Origin: Haliclona indistincta
Taxonomy: Eukaryota > Porifera > Demospongiae > Haplosclerida > Chalinidae
Length of the DNA stretch: 64,000 nt
NCBI GenBank assembly: GCA_964017065.1
Contig: OZ024784.1
Coordinates: 15,171,152 to 15,235,151, forward strand
Reading direction: 5' to 3'
In this document: piece after piece, positions 16,479 to 30,400 of the stretch
How the letters are laid out: every line of letters starts with the position of its first letter
Position numbering within the stretch: the first letter of the stretch is position 1
The notes under the pieces: generated by a model
The model's database searches: none
What the model saw: only the letters and a program-made list of their open reading frames with translations
Told to the model about the DNA's origin: nothing
Translations under genes and position numbers: made by a program

Positions 16479-18516
16479 CTAGACAACCACAGCTAAGTCA
16501 TAGCCTAGTGGATCGTGATCAGCCGATTCTAGCATGCAAAGAGAAGAGCCATGTAACTGCTGTAACAACTTCTGCAGCTCATCTGGATGAAACTCCTACA
16601 TAGAGAAAAATGAATTCAGACTTTAATCTCAACAAATTTAAAGCATCATACCTTGTATAACTGATGCCTCTCAGAAGCAATCACATTAGCAATCTCCATA
16701 CACTATAGTTACAAACCAGACCAGCATAAGCAATAAGAAGTAGAATTCATGATCACCTTCTGATATTGTTGTGTGGAGTGCAGGACATTGTGAAGCAAGA
16801 AACACAACTGAGGAAGGCACAACTGACGAAGATAAGCCATCTGACGTCTCCTTAAATTCTCCTCTTCGTCATCTTCAGCGCCTGTCTACACAAAAGCATA
16901 ATGATTATTTTAAAAAGGAAACACAGCAAGCATTTTGCATTCTACCTGATCGTCCCTCATCCATCCTCCTTCAACAAACAGCAATACATTGTAGATCTTA
17001 TTTTCCACTTCCTAATAACATACGATGAGAAGCAAGCTAAAATAAAAAATGGCCCTAACATTTGTCATGATACTGATTTGGTTCCGCCACTGTTCAGCCT
17101 TTTCCTACAATGGTAAAGTAGTGTGTCACACATACTTCAACACACACACACTACTACCTGATATAACTTCATTCTCTGTTCCATGGCTACTTGCTCAGTA
17201 AAGCTGGTAGAGGTATTATCAGTAGGAGCAACCTGAGTGAGAGAGGGGAGGGAGGAATTGAAAGAAAACACTTTACACTGCTCTCACTGGTTTGAACTGA
17301 TGAAACTCTTGAAACCAGATTGAGAATGATTGATGAGCATCCTATCAGAAGATAATGATTTAGCCAAATGAACAAGAATCATATCCTACCAAATATGTTT
17401 TGATGCACATGTACTCTTTTATATCATTAGCTAGTCTGCGTGGCAGCGGTTCCTCTCCTGACTAATGGAGAACAGTGACACACTGACAGACAAACAGAAT
17501 ACCTTCATTTGCCAGTGTTTAGTGACAATCTCAATTGAATCATTGGGTAAACTGTCAAACACATGTTTAGCCGCAACGTGCTTCCTAACGGCTAGAGAAC
17601 AAGCTAAGTGACACAGCCAGTAGCTGATGGCGTACCTAAGAATGCTCTGATGAGAGCATTAGCTTGATGGATAGCCTCAGCACGATGAGACTCTTCATAG
17701 ATCAACCAACTTATAACCTTGATCTTTCTATTGTCCAGCTATACGAACGAGTGTGACTCACATGCACACTCTTAAAACACACGCACACACCTCAGTGAAT
17801 TCCACTTCATATCCAAGCTCTAATTTTCCTTGGCTTGGTACATCTTCCTAAAAACAAAAGCGCTATGATGACGTACAGCAACAAACACACACATACAAAT
17901 CCTTTCTTCCTAATAGTCTCAACTACAGTCTTAGTAATAGCGGCCACATCCAAACCTGAAGAAAAATCCACACATTACAATAATCAATGGTTTCATCTGA
18001 AAAGTTCTCACCAACGTCTTTTGCCAATTGTAGACAAATTTTTTGCTGGTCAGGCTTGGACACCTCTGAATACAAAAAATGTAATTTTATCATTATTTTT
18101 CTTTTAGCCCTGACCTTCCAGCATTCTAGCGTAACATGTAACTTGATCATCAGGTGGTAGGAAGGTGCAGTAAAGAGCAACAAGATGAACAAATTGATTT
18201 TGTATGAGTCTCTGTAAGAGAAGAAAACTTCTTAGACAAGAGAAAAAAAGGGTTACCTCCACATAGGCTCGCAAAATGTCATTGCATAGTGAGACCTACG
18301 ACAGAGAAAGAGATGGTATAGAAAATTAGCACATGGCTCCACATACATCATAGTGTAGTCCAAGATGGCGGATGAACAGGACCACGTGAGCCTGCAGTAT
18401 GAGAGTTAATACCTAGTGTGTGAGACCAATGGATGCCCACCATAAACCTCAGCTGGTGTAAGTGTGTGCTCTGATGATTGGCTCCCAGCATACTGTGCAT
18501 GGTCTCCACTAGGACT

Positions 18517-18603
<87 letters not shown>

Positions 18604-21364
18604 CAACCCACACAACTATAGTGCTACACACACCATCCAGACTGCCAGTAATAATGTGCTTCTCAACAACATGAGATAGTGATTTAGATTGTCGTTGAAT
18701 ATGCTTGAGAGAAGTAAAAGGAATATGGATACATGCACTGTAAGAGTACCACCTCTCACCTCTGAATTTAAAGCCTCGATGTCCTGAAATATCTGATCTG
18801 GGAGACACCTAAAGAACATTATGATACACATGCAGCAGTGTCATAGTGTATTCAGTCTCTCACAGAGAGGTCCAGTACTCATTAGGCATCTCTTGTGCAG
18901 AGTGGTTAGTGGGATAGCGCAAGGACATTCGTAACTTCTAAAACACGAGAGAGAGACTTTATTATTACTACAAGAGTTGAAGGTGCAATAATACCTGTTC
19001 TACTAAAACATCCACAATGACTTTAAAGTAAGCCCATACACAGTCACGCCAGGACTTGCATACTGGCAGTAGCTGATGAGAGACCATAGCATTACAAACA
19101 GCACAGCCTAGAAACATACCTGAGCAAGGTTTCCTGATAATGCAGCATATATTGCCTTTTCATGATCACTATAGAATGACTGTACAAACAATAAAATTAA
19201 GTTTTCTTTCTCATTCATTTTCTCTAACATCTTTAGCCATCTCCCAGCACGACAGCTTCCAGAGGTCTCTGCTTGCTGTTCCTTCCACTGGCTCAAGAGT
19301 ATCACCAACTCCTATGCACGTGATATACAATAATGCTGGCAGTGCAAGCAGTACAAACACACTTTTGCCTAGGTTAGGGTCATGGTATAGTTTCCAACCC
19401 TCCAATGTAGCTGCTCTCCAAGGCTGCTTGCATTCTATACACAACTCCTGAGCCTGTATCACAGCACATGAGAAATCAATGATCAGTATAAAGAGAAACT
19501 GGTACCTTTTGAAGCTGCCCAGCTCTGATTAAAATAAACAAGTGCTTCACAAGAGACTCTTCATCTCTCTACATGAGAAACAAAGGTAAGGAACTGGTAA
19601 CACACAGCACACACACCTCATCTAAGTCGGACAACTTCTTGTTCTGTCTAGTAGGAGCATCTGGATCCTGCACAACAACAACATATCGTGATAGTTGAGT
19701 TAGTGATCAGTCACGTACCATCTCAGTCACAATGTGGTTCACGTTGAGACCGTGTTTGATATCATGTAAGGTGTTCTCCCTACAAACAGCATTAGTGGTT
19801 GTAGCAGTGATCACTCTTTACAAACCAGGTAAAAGAGTCGGCAAAATACTTTGCCTTCAATGGAAAATCTTCAAGTGCACTACTTGCATTTTGTTCCAAC
19901 CAGTCCACGACCAACTAACACACCCACCACCACACACGGTATGAGACATTTCACTACATCTAGAGCCGACCTGTGCTTGACGAACATCTTTGTTCTTCAT
20001 GAAGAAATCGTCAGCAATTTGCTTATCAGTTCGAGGTCTCATCTACCCAGAAACAGCATCACTCAAACACACGCACACACCCTCACACTCACCTCCTCCT
20101 CCATCCCTTCTTCCTCCTCTTCCTGGATCTCACTCTCCAGTCTGTCGGTGAACAACACCTCAGCAAGCTCCCATGTACTCATCTCAAGCAACAGATCAGT
20201 CATGATGGCTGAATACTGTGAACTGAGAGTACTGATAGTAATAGACATTATTGCTAATATCAGCAGAAGAACCTCTTATACACTCCTGAAGTCTTCATGT
20301 CCTTTATCTGGGCACTGCAACTCTATAGACATAAGTATGTGTACCTCACATGCATTTTCACTTGTACACGCACCTCTTTGAATGCACCAAACAGCTCCAA
20401 TATTTGTCCAGGGCTCCGGTGCTCTGACACACACCGATGAAACGCAGTGACTAGCTCATCACTAACTGAGAGGAGGTAGGTCACTAATACACAGAACACT
20501 AGAGGCAAACCATGTGTGATAAGATCCTCTGATATTGTGGCGTCCGCTTGAGAAGTTGGCTGAGCTGTAGTGTTGAGGATAGTCGTATTATTCTGATCCC
20601 AGAGAACAGAGTCATGCTGCTTCTGCTGCTGGACACATGTATACAGTATGTGCTACTAGAATATTATGTCCTTACCACCATGGTCACTTCATGAGCTGGT
20701 GTGAAGTGGAGGTGCAAATCATGACTAAAACCACTCTCATCCATTATATTAAGATGTCGCTAAGTGAGTAAAGCAACCATCACACGCTGTGTATTCACCA
20801 GCTCACTCACGGGAGTAGTTTCAACATGACCAAGAGAGAGTGGAGGTGTGTTAGTAGGCGTTCCTAATGATGTGTGGTGCTCCTGGCGAAATCTCTCCTA
20901 TGTGATAAAATCAGCAGAGTGTGAAATGTTGTACAATAGAGCAATCACCTGGAGTAGAGACCCAGGGGTATCTATATCAATGAGAGAATAGTATGAATAT
21001 AACTATAGACACACACTCTCTCTCTCACATGATAATGAGGACAGACCGACTGATCTACTAGTGGGTGGAGTACCGGTGGTGGTGTTGACCACCTTATCCA
21101 GTTCAACCATACCTGTATGTAATAATGTATACTTGATTCACTGATAAAGGGGTATAACTCACGTTGTTGTATTTTCTGCTGGGCTGCGGCAGTTGTACCA
21201 CGTCTCTGTAATACAGTAGAGCCGAGTGACTGTCTAGCAGCAACTGGGCTGGGCTGAGAATCCGTCAGATCATCAGCCATCAGCTGCCAGCGCCTAAGAG
21301 GAGATTGTAATTCTGGTATACGCCGGAATACATTATTTTACCTAGAAGAACGTTTACCAGCCAT
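16479..21364 (-). CDS. NUP107: Nucleoporin Nup107
   Basis: Scaffold subunit of the Y-complex (Nup107-160) of the nuclear pore, also found at kinetochores in mitosis. The start is MAGKRSSR at 21364, spliced to [17 protein letters not shown]. The alpha-solenoid exons include [76 protein letters not shown] and [13 protein letters not shown], in the order of human Nup107. The last exon ends GYDLAVVV at a TAG (16479-16481). About 20 or more short introns, one carrying a long GA microsatellite. The start faces CFAP46 across 101 bp that includes ccaat, a likely bidirectional promoter. Confidence 0.94.
18521..18600. repeat. (GA)40 microsatellite
   Basis: An uninterrupted dinucleotide run of 80 bp in a NUP107 intron. 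It creates false Ser-Leu repeat frames on the minus strand. Confidence 0.97.
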
Positions 21365-21465
21365 TGTCGACCCACGTGGTCCCGCCTTTTAGTTATAAAT
21401 CTCCTCCCTGTTTCGTTATTAATCTGGAGCACCGCCTTCTGACTCTATAGCAACCAATAAACAAA
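21365..21465. promoter_or_regulatory. Probable bidirectional promoter NUP107/CFAP46
   Basis: Only 101 bp separate the two divergent start codons. The gap contains caaccaataa, a CCAAT-type element on the plus strand, and no obvious TATA box. Inferred from position only. Confidence 0.5.
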
Positions 21466-24400
21466 ATGGCGGCAGAGATGAATCTAACAGACATTGGCGT
21501 AAGCAAGTCTTTTGCAGCGCTGAATAGCTATTTTACACCAGAGACCAGGAGCGAGACAGGAAGCAATATTGCACAACTTGTTCTGTTTGCAGAACGCATT
21601 CTGAAGGTTTGCTAGTAGAAAATTACTGGTGCATGTGCAAAACCAAATACCCTCAGGGCACAATAATAATTATATTGGTTTTCCTTTCGACAGAGTGGTT
21701 ATAAGCAGATCGCTGCCGAGTCTATACAGCTATTCCTATCCCTCAGACCACCTGTCAATCAATTCTACATCAGAGCTTTGTTGTGTCAAGCAGAGATTGC
21801 AGCTCCTCGTAATGTTGCAGAGGAGGTAAGTGAAGCTGCAATGTCATGATGTGACACATTTCTCTACTGCAGCCCCAGTTGGTTGAATCACTAGCATCAA
21901 TAGTAAAGGCTGTCAATATCGCTAAGAAATCAGAATGGTGAGTTGAGAGCAAACCTCCTACATTTGGTATTTCTGTCCTAATTTGCAGCTATCATTTTCT
22001 TGTGTTCAATGCATCAGTGTTGCTGTGGAGTATAGTTAGACCATTTCAACACACTGGCTTCCAGAGAGCGTATGCTAGCCAGCTGCAGACAGTACTCAAA
22101 GTAGTTGAGGAGATCCGTGAAAAGGACTATGCATGGAGGCTGGAGCTGATGAGGTGTGACAATAATTAAATGAGCACAATTTTCTTCTAAACAATATTCC
22201 TACGCCTCCATTCACTGTTCTGTACTCCTCTACAGAGGTCTACTGCTAGCACAAACCGATAATGGGAACAGAGAAGAGGCTATCAAAACAGGCACTGCAG
22301 CAATTTATCTCGCTAGAAAACATGTTCCCGATCAAGTCATACCGACATACAAGCTGATGGTTGGTTTTGCACTATTGTCAGTGCAGTGCAAACAGTATTC
22401 TTATTGTGCAGGTTTTGAATGGGCTGGGTGATGCTAAACTAGTGGAAAAAGAGCTAAAGTCTTTTCCGGAATTTAGCTTTTTCACCAAGCTGTGGAAGTT
22501 GAAGAAGTTCGTAATTTCACATACAACTAGTCTTTCTCACATCACATCACTTATTCACCCACTCACCTCACTACTTACTCCCTCCCTCTTGTTTCTTTAG
22601 TATCACTACCAATAGGCAGCAGTCACGCAGGAGCAGTAGTGCTGGTGCTGGTGCTGCTGCTGGTGATGGTGACAGTAGTGGAGCTGGTTCTGATGTAGAG
22701 TCGCGACTTGCTAAACTGCTCACTGCAATGACTAAAGGAGAGAGCAGAGAGGGTCGCCGAGCAGTGACCACTAAGATGGGTCCGTTGGCTCCTGATGTAG
22801 GAACTCCCATCATCTTAGAGCTCGGTCAGCTAGCCATCGAACAGGGCTACTCACAGGTTGCTGCAGACAGTCTTTCTGCTATATCACAGCAGTACTTGAG
22901 TCATCCTGATCATCTCATTCAATATCGACTATTGTCAGCCTATGTGTCTGTTGGCTCTACTGATATTACACATTACTCTAAATCCACTGTTGAGGTACCT
23001 TATTACTGCATCTCAGTCTGCATGTCTCTGATCTTGTGTCAGGTGCGTGTGAAGGTTGTGAAACGGTGTGAAGAATGTCTTGCTGCATCAGTGAGGAATG
23101 ACAGCATTGACATGATAGAAGTCAGTACAGTACTGTTATGCACAGCCAGTGTCATTACATGTTGCTATCTGCTATAGCACTGCAGTATAGTGCTGTGGAA
23201 CCTGGCTCTGCCTCTACTGCAGCCTACCCTTCGTCATCATCTATACAGATCTCTGACAGCTGTATCCAAAGCCTTAGAGACAATTGATAGTCTGCAGATC
23301 CAGTTGCGTATCCTGGTTCATCTTGAGCTATCCAGAATATGTGCTGATCAAGACCAAATGTCTCCTGCTATGGAACACTTACAGAAGGTAAGAAAGATGG
23401 AATATTACTTGCCTGATTTCCTCTATTCTTCAGGCTGAACTACTGGACTGCAATAGTATGTACCATTCTCAACTAGGGCAGCTTGAACAGCAGTTTTCAC
23501 TGAAGGCTCAGCTGTACTCTACTCCTGTGGGGAGTGTTGAAAAAGCAGCACAGCTAATAGAGCAGATGAAGAACACCACTAGCAAGACAGATGGAGTAGC
23601 TGGTGTGAGGTCTCTGCTGGTGAAAGTAGCTCAGCTTCTTGCTCCGAGCTATGTTGATATAACCACACTACCTGGTGGAGAGGATAAGCCAGTCACTCAT
23701 GATCCAGGTCAGTACTTGCATTAGTAATGGCTCACTGTGTGCGTGAACTGTACTGTAGAGTTTCGACTGAATGATCTTGCTAAGAAGGCACAGGTCTATA
23801 GCCATTGCAAGCAGTCAGTTGTGAAGCACAGTGAAAGTGTTGGTAAAGAGAAAGAAGAGGAAAGGTATATACTACTGGATGTCCATCATCATTATTTTTA
23901 TGTGTTACTGTAGGATGGTGGTTTGGGCTAGTCTGGTGAAAGCAGCTCGTAAAGCTGGTGTGTGGGATGTAGCTCAACTAGGAGCCATGATGTGTCTCCT
24001 GTATGATGATAATCGCTGGACTTACTCACCTATTGGTGAGCAGGGATCTTATGTACTTCAAGCTACTGTGTATTTCTCTATCTAGTTACTCCCAAGGGTA
24101 GTTCATACAAAATCATAGACCCTAAAGCTGGCAAGCGAAGCGGTGGTGGAATACAAAGCAGATCACAGTCTAGAGCAAAGCTTATTGTTGGTACAGAGAA
24201 AACACTCCTTCGCACACTGGCAGAAATACATTGTCTGTACGGAGAGGTAAAAAGCACCAAAGATTTAGTCAAACTTGTATCTATACTATTCTGCTAGTGT
24301 TTGGTGCACAGCCTGCAGCTAGAGGGCCTACTGCTAGGACAATCTGCCAGCCCTTCCTCAGCTAGGCTAGATAGTGATGCTTGCACTGGAGACCAATGGA

Positions 24401-27400
24401 GTGCATATTGGTTAGTATAAATGACACTAGACTAGTTAGTATAGACGATACTGGACTAGTTAGTATAGACGATACTAGACTAGTTAGTATAGACGATACT
24501 AGACTAGTTAGTATAGATGATACTAGACTAGTTAGTATAGATGACACTAGACTAGTTAGTATAGATGATACTAGACTAGTTAGTATAGATGATACTAGAC
24601 TAGTTAGTATAGATGATACTAGACTAGTTAGTATAAATGACACTAGACTAGTTAGTATAGATGATACTAGACTAGTTAGTATAGATGATACTAGACTAGT
24701 TAGTATAGATGATACTAGACTAGTTAGTATAAATGACACTAGACTAGTTAGTATAGACGATACTGGACTAGTTAGTATAGACGATACTAGACTAGTTAGT
24801 ATAGATGATACTAGACTAGTTAGTATAGATGATACTAGACTAGTTAGTATAGATGACACTAGACTAGTTAGTATAGACGATACTAGACTAGTTAGTATAG
24901 ACGATACTAGACTAGTTAGTATAAATGACACTAGACTAGTTAGTATAGACGACACTAGACTAGTTAGTATAGACGATACTAGACTAGTTAGTATAAATGA
25001 CACTAGACTAGTTAGTATAGACGATACTAGACTAGTTAGTATAAATGACACTAGACTAGTTAGTATAGATGACACTAGACTAGTTAGTATAGACGATACT
25101 AGACTAGTTAGTATAGACGATACTAGACTAGTTAGTATAGATGACACTGACTAGACTAGTTAGTTAGTATAGACGATACTAGACTAGTTAGTATAGACGA
25201 TACTAGACTAGTTAGTATAGACGATACTAGACTAGTTAGTGGATTGTGATGTGTCTTCATTCACTAGTAAATGGATCGCGAGCCTGACAGATAATGCTCA
25301 AAAGAGTTTCCTTCGGGCAGCAGATATTGGCTGCATGCTGCAAGAGCCTTGGCTAGTCAGCAATGCTGCGGTCTACCTTTGGAACCATCACCTCACAACA
25401 CTACAGCAGAACAGACAGAATGAGCTGGTGGATGTGTTCAGACCATTATTGAAGCGTGTCATGAAAGTTGCTCTGAAAAAGTTAGTTATTTGTTTGATAT
25501 AAACTTTAATTGTTTGTTCCTCCAGTGAGCAAACATTAATATGTCAGCTAGCAACAGCACTAGCTACTGGGCTTGTTGAGCGATGGATGCCAAAATCAAC
25601 CAATGTCTTATCTTTAAAGTCTAGTATAAAGAAACGTGGTAAGTGACATTATTTAAACAGCAGCCTAAGATGTCATCTGGAAACTCTCAGGCAGCAAGAG
25701 TGGCAGCAGTGGTCTCAGTCCCAAGGGGAAGGGCAAGAAGGGAGATGGCAATAGTGGTGGCTTGATACCCTCTGAGGCTATGCCTGACCTCAAAGAAGCA
25801 ATGGAGGTAGCCAACAGCAGTCACTACAACTTGCTGAATGATATATCATACTAACAGGTGTGTGAGTATTCCATGGGTCAGCTGATGGGTGTACCACTAC
25901 CAATAAAGCAGCTACTGCTTGGTGTATGGGTGCAATCTAGACAGCTCTTGCAGCAATCAGTAGCTACAACTTCACTGCCATCAGAAACTGCGGTAAAGAG
26001 ACATAGATAACATTATGCACAGTGTGATCTTGTTTTTCACAGGCTGATCCACACATTGGTCACTGCAGAGCAATTGTTGCTGTGGAATTGTACAGAAAAA
26101 TGAGTAACAGAATATTTGACTTTCCTAACTGCCCATCAATCAGAGAGGTATAGTGGTGTAAGCCATTCGAGCAGCTTACTCTGTACGGACTATAATGAAG
26201 GTATTTGAGATGGTGACCAAATGTGAGTGGGACAGTGAAGTACTACTAAAGGCTGACCTGTACACACACCTTGCTAATGCAGCTCTCAATAATCAAGAAT
26301 ACAAACTAGTAAGAGTCAATACTCAGACTCCTATCCTACCCTCTATCCTATCCTATCCTCTATCCTATCCTCTATCCTACCCTCTATCCTACCCTCTATC
26401 CTACCCTCTCTATTCTACCCTCTATCCTACCCTCTATCCTACCCTCTATCCTACCCTCTATCCTACCGTCTATCCTACCCTCTATCCTAACCTATATCCT
26501 ACTCTCTATCCTACACTCTATCCTACCGTCTATCCTACCCTCTATCCTAACCTATATCCTACTCTCTATCCTACACTCTATCCTACCCTCTATCCTACCC
26601 TCTATGATACTCTATGATAGGTTACTAGCTGCTGTGAACAGGTGCTCTCACTTGCTGACAAGATAGAGCTGTTCAAAAAGGAACAGCATAAAGACAAGAT
26701 GAAGGGCTATACGCTGCTTAGTCAAGCTGCTTGTCTACAAGGCCAGGGATGTGGTGCTGAGAGTGCTGGCAATATAGCCAGTGTGAAGAATGCTCTGTAC
26801 TGCTTCACTACGAGTGCACAGTATGCCGTATAAACTGTAAGACATCTTGTCATCTTGTTCCACAGGTTTGCTTGCAAAGTGCTGAGCTACTCGCATGCTA
26901 TCCAGGCATGCAGACATGCTTGGAATACCTGTCAATCATTGCTAGTCAACCCTCTGGACAGAGAAGCTCTACAGCAACCACTAATGGACATTATCAAATG
27001 CTTGGTGAAACTCATTGGGAGAGGAGGAAAGGCTGAGGTGATAAACAACAGGCAGATGACAGTGTGATGTAAAATTCCTTGCAGGATATCCCAGAGGTAC
27101 TATCGAAAGCTGATATTGAACTTATGGGAGGTGTATACAGAGTGGTGTTCCAAGTCTATGTCGACAAGGTTAGCTTGTGCACAATAGTGTCAATCAACTA
27201 TGAGTGTGTACTGTAGGAATGCTGGAAGGATGGACTGACAGGACTAGAGAATGCACTGTGGATGGCACCTAAGCCACTGCATCGAGGACTAGCTAAGCAA
27301 AAAATAGTATTCAAGAGCAGATTGGGCAAGAATGTAGAGGGAGACATGGTTCGATTCCAGGTGTGTGTACCAGCATAATCCACCAGCAGCAGCAGCAGTA

Positions 27401-30400
27401 ATGCTCTTGCTGTTTAGGAGGATCCCGAAGAAGTGAGGTCTCAGCTATGGTACAGTGCTGCCTCTAATGCTACTAACAGCTCAGAGCAGCAGAGAGCTTA
27501 TCTCAAAGCTATTGAAACTCTTCAGGTACCATGATGATTATACTATCATCTAACAAGGATGGACTCACACATTCTGTAGTCAAGTGAGTTTTCATGGAGG
27601 AAGATGGAATACATATCAGAGTATGCGCTATGGTTGCACTCCACTGGATACCCCACTAGTGATGGATTGGACCATCTGGAGTGGGCTATCGAACTCTTGC
27701 TGTCAGCTAGCAGAGGTCAGTACAGAGTGAAGAAATAATAGAGATTTAGATTATTATTTTAGGTGAAGAGGAATCGTCATCATTGGACTCACTGTCTCTA
27801 GTTCATCAAATTGAGATGTTGATGAGGCTGAATGTAACAATGGCTGACATGCTGGGAGGAAGATCACCCAAGCACAGGACCTATTGTCTACAAGCTCTAG
27901 GAGCATGTATTCTACTATGGAAGGTGTGTACTAGTAGTGTGTATCAGCTTATAACTTGTGTGTATAGAGGATATATTCCAATACTGGTGATCAGAAGGGT
28001 AAGACACAGTTACTGATGCCAGGTACAGTTGATCAGTGGACGGTATTCACGCTCCCAGCAGAGGTACACTGTGTGTGAGTGCTGAGTGTGTTACTCTCCA
28101 TATCTACAGCTCAAGATCATACTCTCCTCTCCTAGTGATGATAAATCACTCTTCTCTTCGGCTACAGTTACTAAACCGGTGTGTCTAAATGTCACTGTCA
28201 TCTACACTGGTCATTATCTTTTTCTCTTAGCTGGTTACACTGCACTATCTAGAGCTGCTAACAGAAGGTTTATTTACTCACAATCTCCACCCTCTGGTCT
28301 ACCCAGTGCTGCATCTTCAGCTAGTGATTGCTGAGTGTATAGTAGACAGTGAGGTACTCACACAGCTTGTTCATCTCAGGTAGAATAGAGAGTATGTACT
28401 GGATATTGGGTGACATAACCTTCTTTAGGCTGGCTAGATTGTGTCAAGATCTTGGTCATGAGTCTAGCTCGGCTAAACATAGTGCTGCTGCAGGATCTGT
28501 CTTTCCTTTGCCCAGTGATATTGCTAAGTCAGGCAGCTGGTGCCTTAGCATTGCTGCTCTATTCTGGTTGCTTGCAGGTCTCGATCAAAACTAGAGCTGC
28601 ACAAATCCAAGCAAGCAGCATTGCAGGCTGAGCTTGGGCGTCAGAGCAAGGGAACTATTGCTAGCAGCAGCAGCAATACAGGAAAACAGCAACAAAGCTC
28701 ATCACATGAGTCTGCTGGTGAATTGTGCTTGAGGAGACTATGGTGTGACCAGGCTAAGATACTCATTCATCAGGTGAACAAGAGTCTCTGTCTACAAATG
28801 ATTGTGGGTTTTTCCTTTAGGGAATGTATCAATCGGCATCCAATCTTCTACAACAAACCAGAACAGCTAGCGAAGTGAGTCTAGAAAATTATCTTTTCAT
28901 TAAATCATCATGTACAGGTGTATGGTGACACTTCCACATTACTGGAATGCCTGATTCAAATGGCACATCTCTCTCTACTGGAGAGAAGACCAAATGATGC
29001 AGTCAACTTGCTCCTTAAAACCAATGTATGTGACTATGTTGTTCAGTTGTACTTTATTATCATTCTATGATCAGGAACTACCCTGTAATCCTGAGCAGTG
29101 TGTGAGGATAGTAGATCTGTTTGTTCAAGCACAATCAAGCAGTGATGCAGCAGTAGGATTGCAGCAAGAAGCAATGAAGGCACTAGACACAGCTCTACAG
29201 CAGCGAGCAAATGAGGCTCTAACACTTCAATATGCTAGGACTACTATAAAAGCAAAGTTTGTAATCACTCCTACTACTTACTCTCTTATCCATGAAACGT
29301 TCTATGCAGGTGTGTGTTTGACCAGCAGGACATGGCTACAGTAAGTGTTTCAGTTATACCATAATCTCATTGTAATACTGTACACATCAGAATCTCACAG
29401 AGTGTGTGAAGACACTGACAGACATTGGTTGTCATTGTGATGCTGCACATTGGCTGCAGACACTGGCTGATCACTACAGGTAGCTATACTCTAGTCTATA
29501 ACATTAACTCATAATGATTTGTGCTTACAGCAAACAGTACTTTGATGCACCGGTGCATACAGAAACTCACAAAGAGTACATTCTCAAAGTATGACAATTA
29601 TTGTAGTCGATATAAAATCACTTGTTTATTGCATTATTGCAGGCAATCGAGTCCTGCAGACATGCTGTGAGGATTCTTCAAGAAGAATATGAACAAGTTG
29701 TGCAACTATGTCAGCCTACAGAGGTTTGTAACTAGTGAAACACGATGGTATAAGAGAGTTTATGCTGTCCTACATATACCTAGTCAATGACACTACCAGT
29801 ACAGAGGAAGTTAGTGTGTGCTCAGGTACAACTAGCTGACCTCCTCGTTATACTGATGTCTGAAGCAGAAGAAGAGGAACAAGCCGAGAGAGACAGGCGG
29901 CAAGGACTAAGCAGTGTTGATAAGGTAGTGAGGTCTACACAGTCTAATGAACCGATCATGCATACTCTCTCCACTAGTATATCGATAACTTTCCACGAGA
30001 CATATCCATGGTTCAAAATCAATGGAAACAGACATCACAGTATGCAACCAGTGTCTGTGGTGCAGCATACAATAACTATCCATACTGCTATAGGGTGGCA
30101 ACTGAGGAGGCATTAGGTTTGTTAACTACTGGTTTTAATCTCAGCCGTAACTCATCTGAACTGAGAGCTCAGGTATGTTATTGCTAGGGCAATGACTATG
30201 ATTCGTTTCTTTTCCTTCAGTGCTTGTGTTCTATTGGACGCTGCCTTCATCTTACTGCCAGCCAGCATCCACTAGAGAAAGGATTGCAATGGGAAGATGA
30301 CCTGCTACAACTGCTGAGAGAACAAGAGATGGAACGAGAAAAAGAAAGAGAACAACAAGAAATGGAGGAGGGAAAAGAAAGAGAAAGAAGTGCTGCAGCT

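Noticed and set aside
18348..18808. Ser-Leu repeat proteins on the minus strand
   Set aside because: Translation of the (GA)40 microsatellite in a NUP107 intron.
24362..25154. Two long repeat-coding frames (257 codons plus, 261 codons minus)
   Set aside because: They are products of a 24-bp intronic repeat with no stop in one frame per strand. The CFAP46 exon frame hits a stop just past the donor, and the repeat has clear splice sites around it.
26195..26617. Tyr-Pro-Leu-Ser repeat protein
   Set aside because: The frame runs from a true CFAP46 exon into the 12-bp intronic minisatellite past a good donor (gtaaga).
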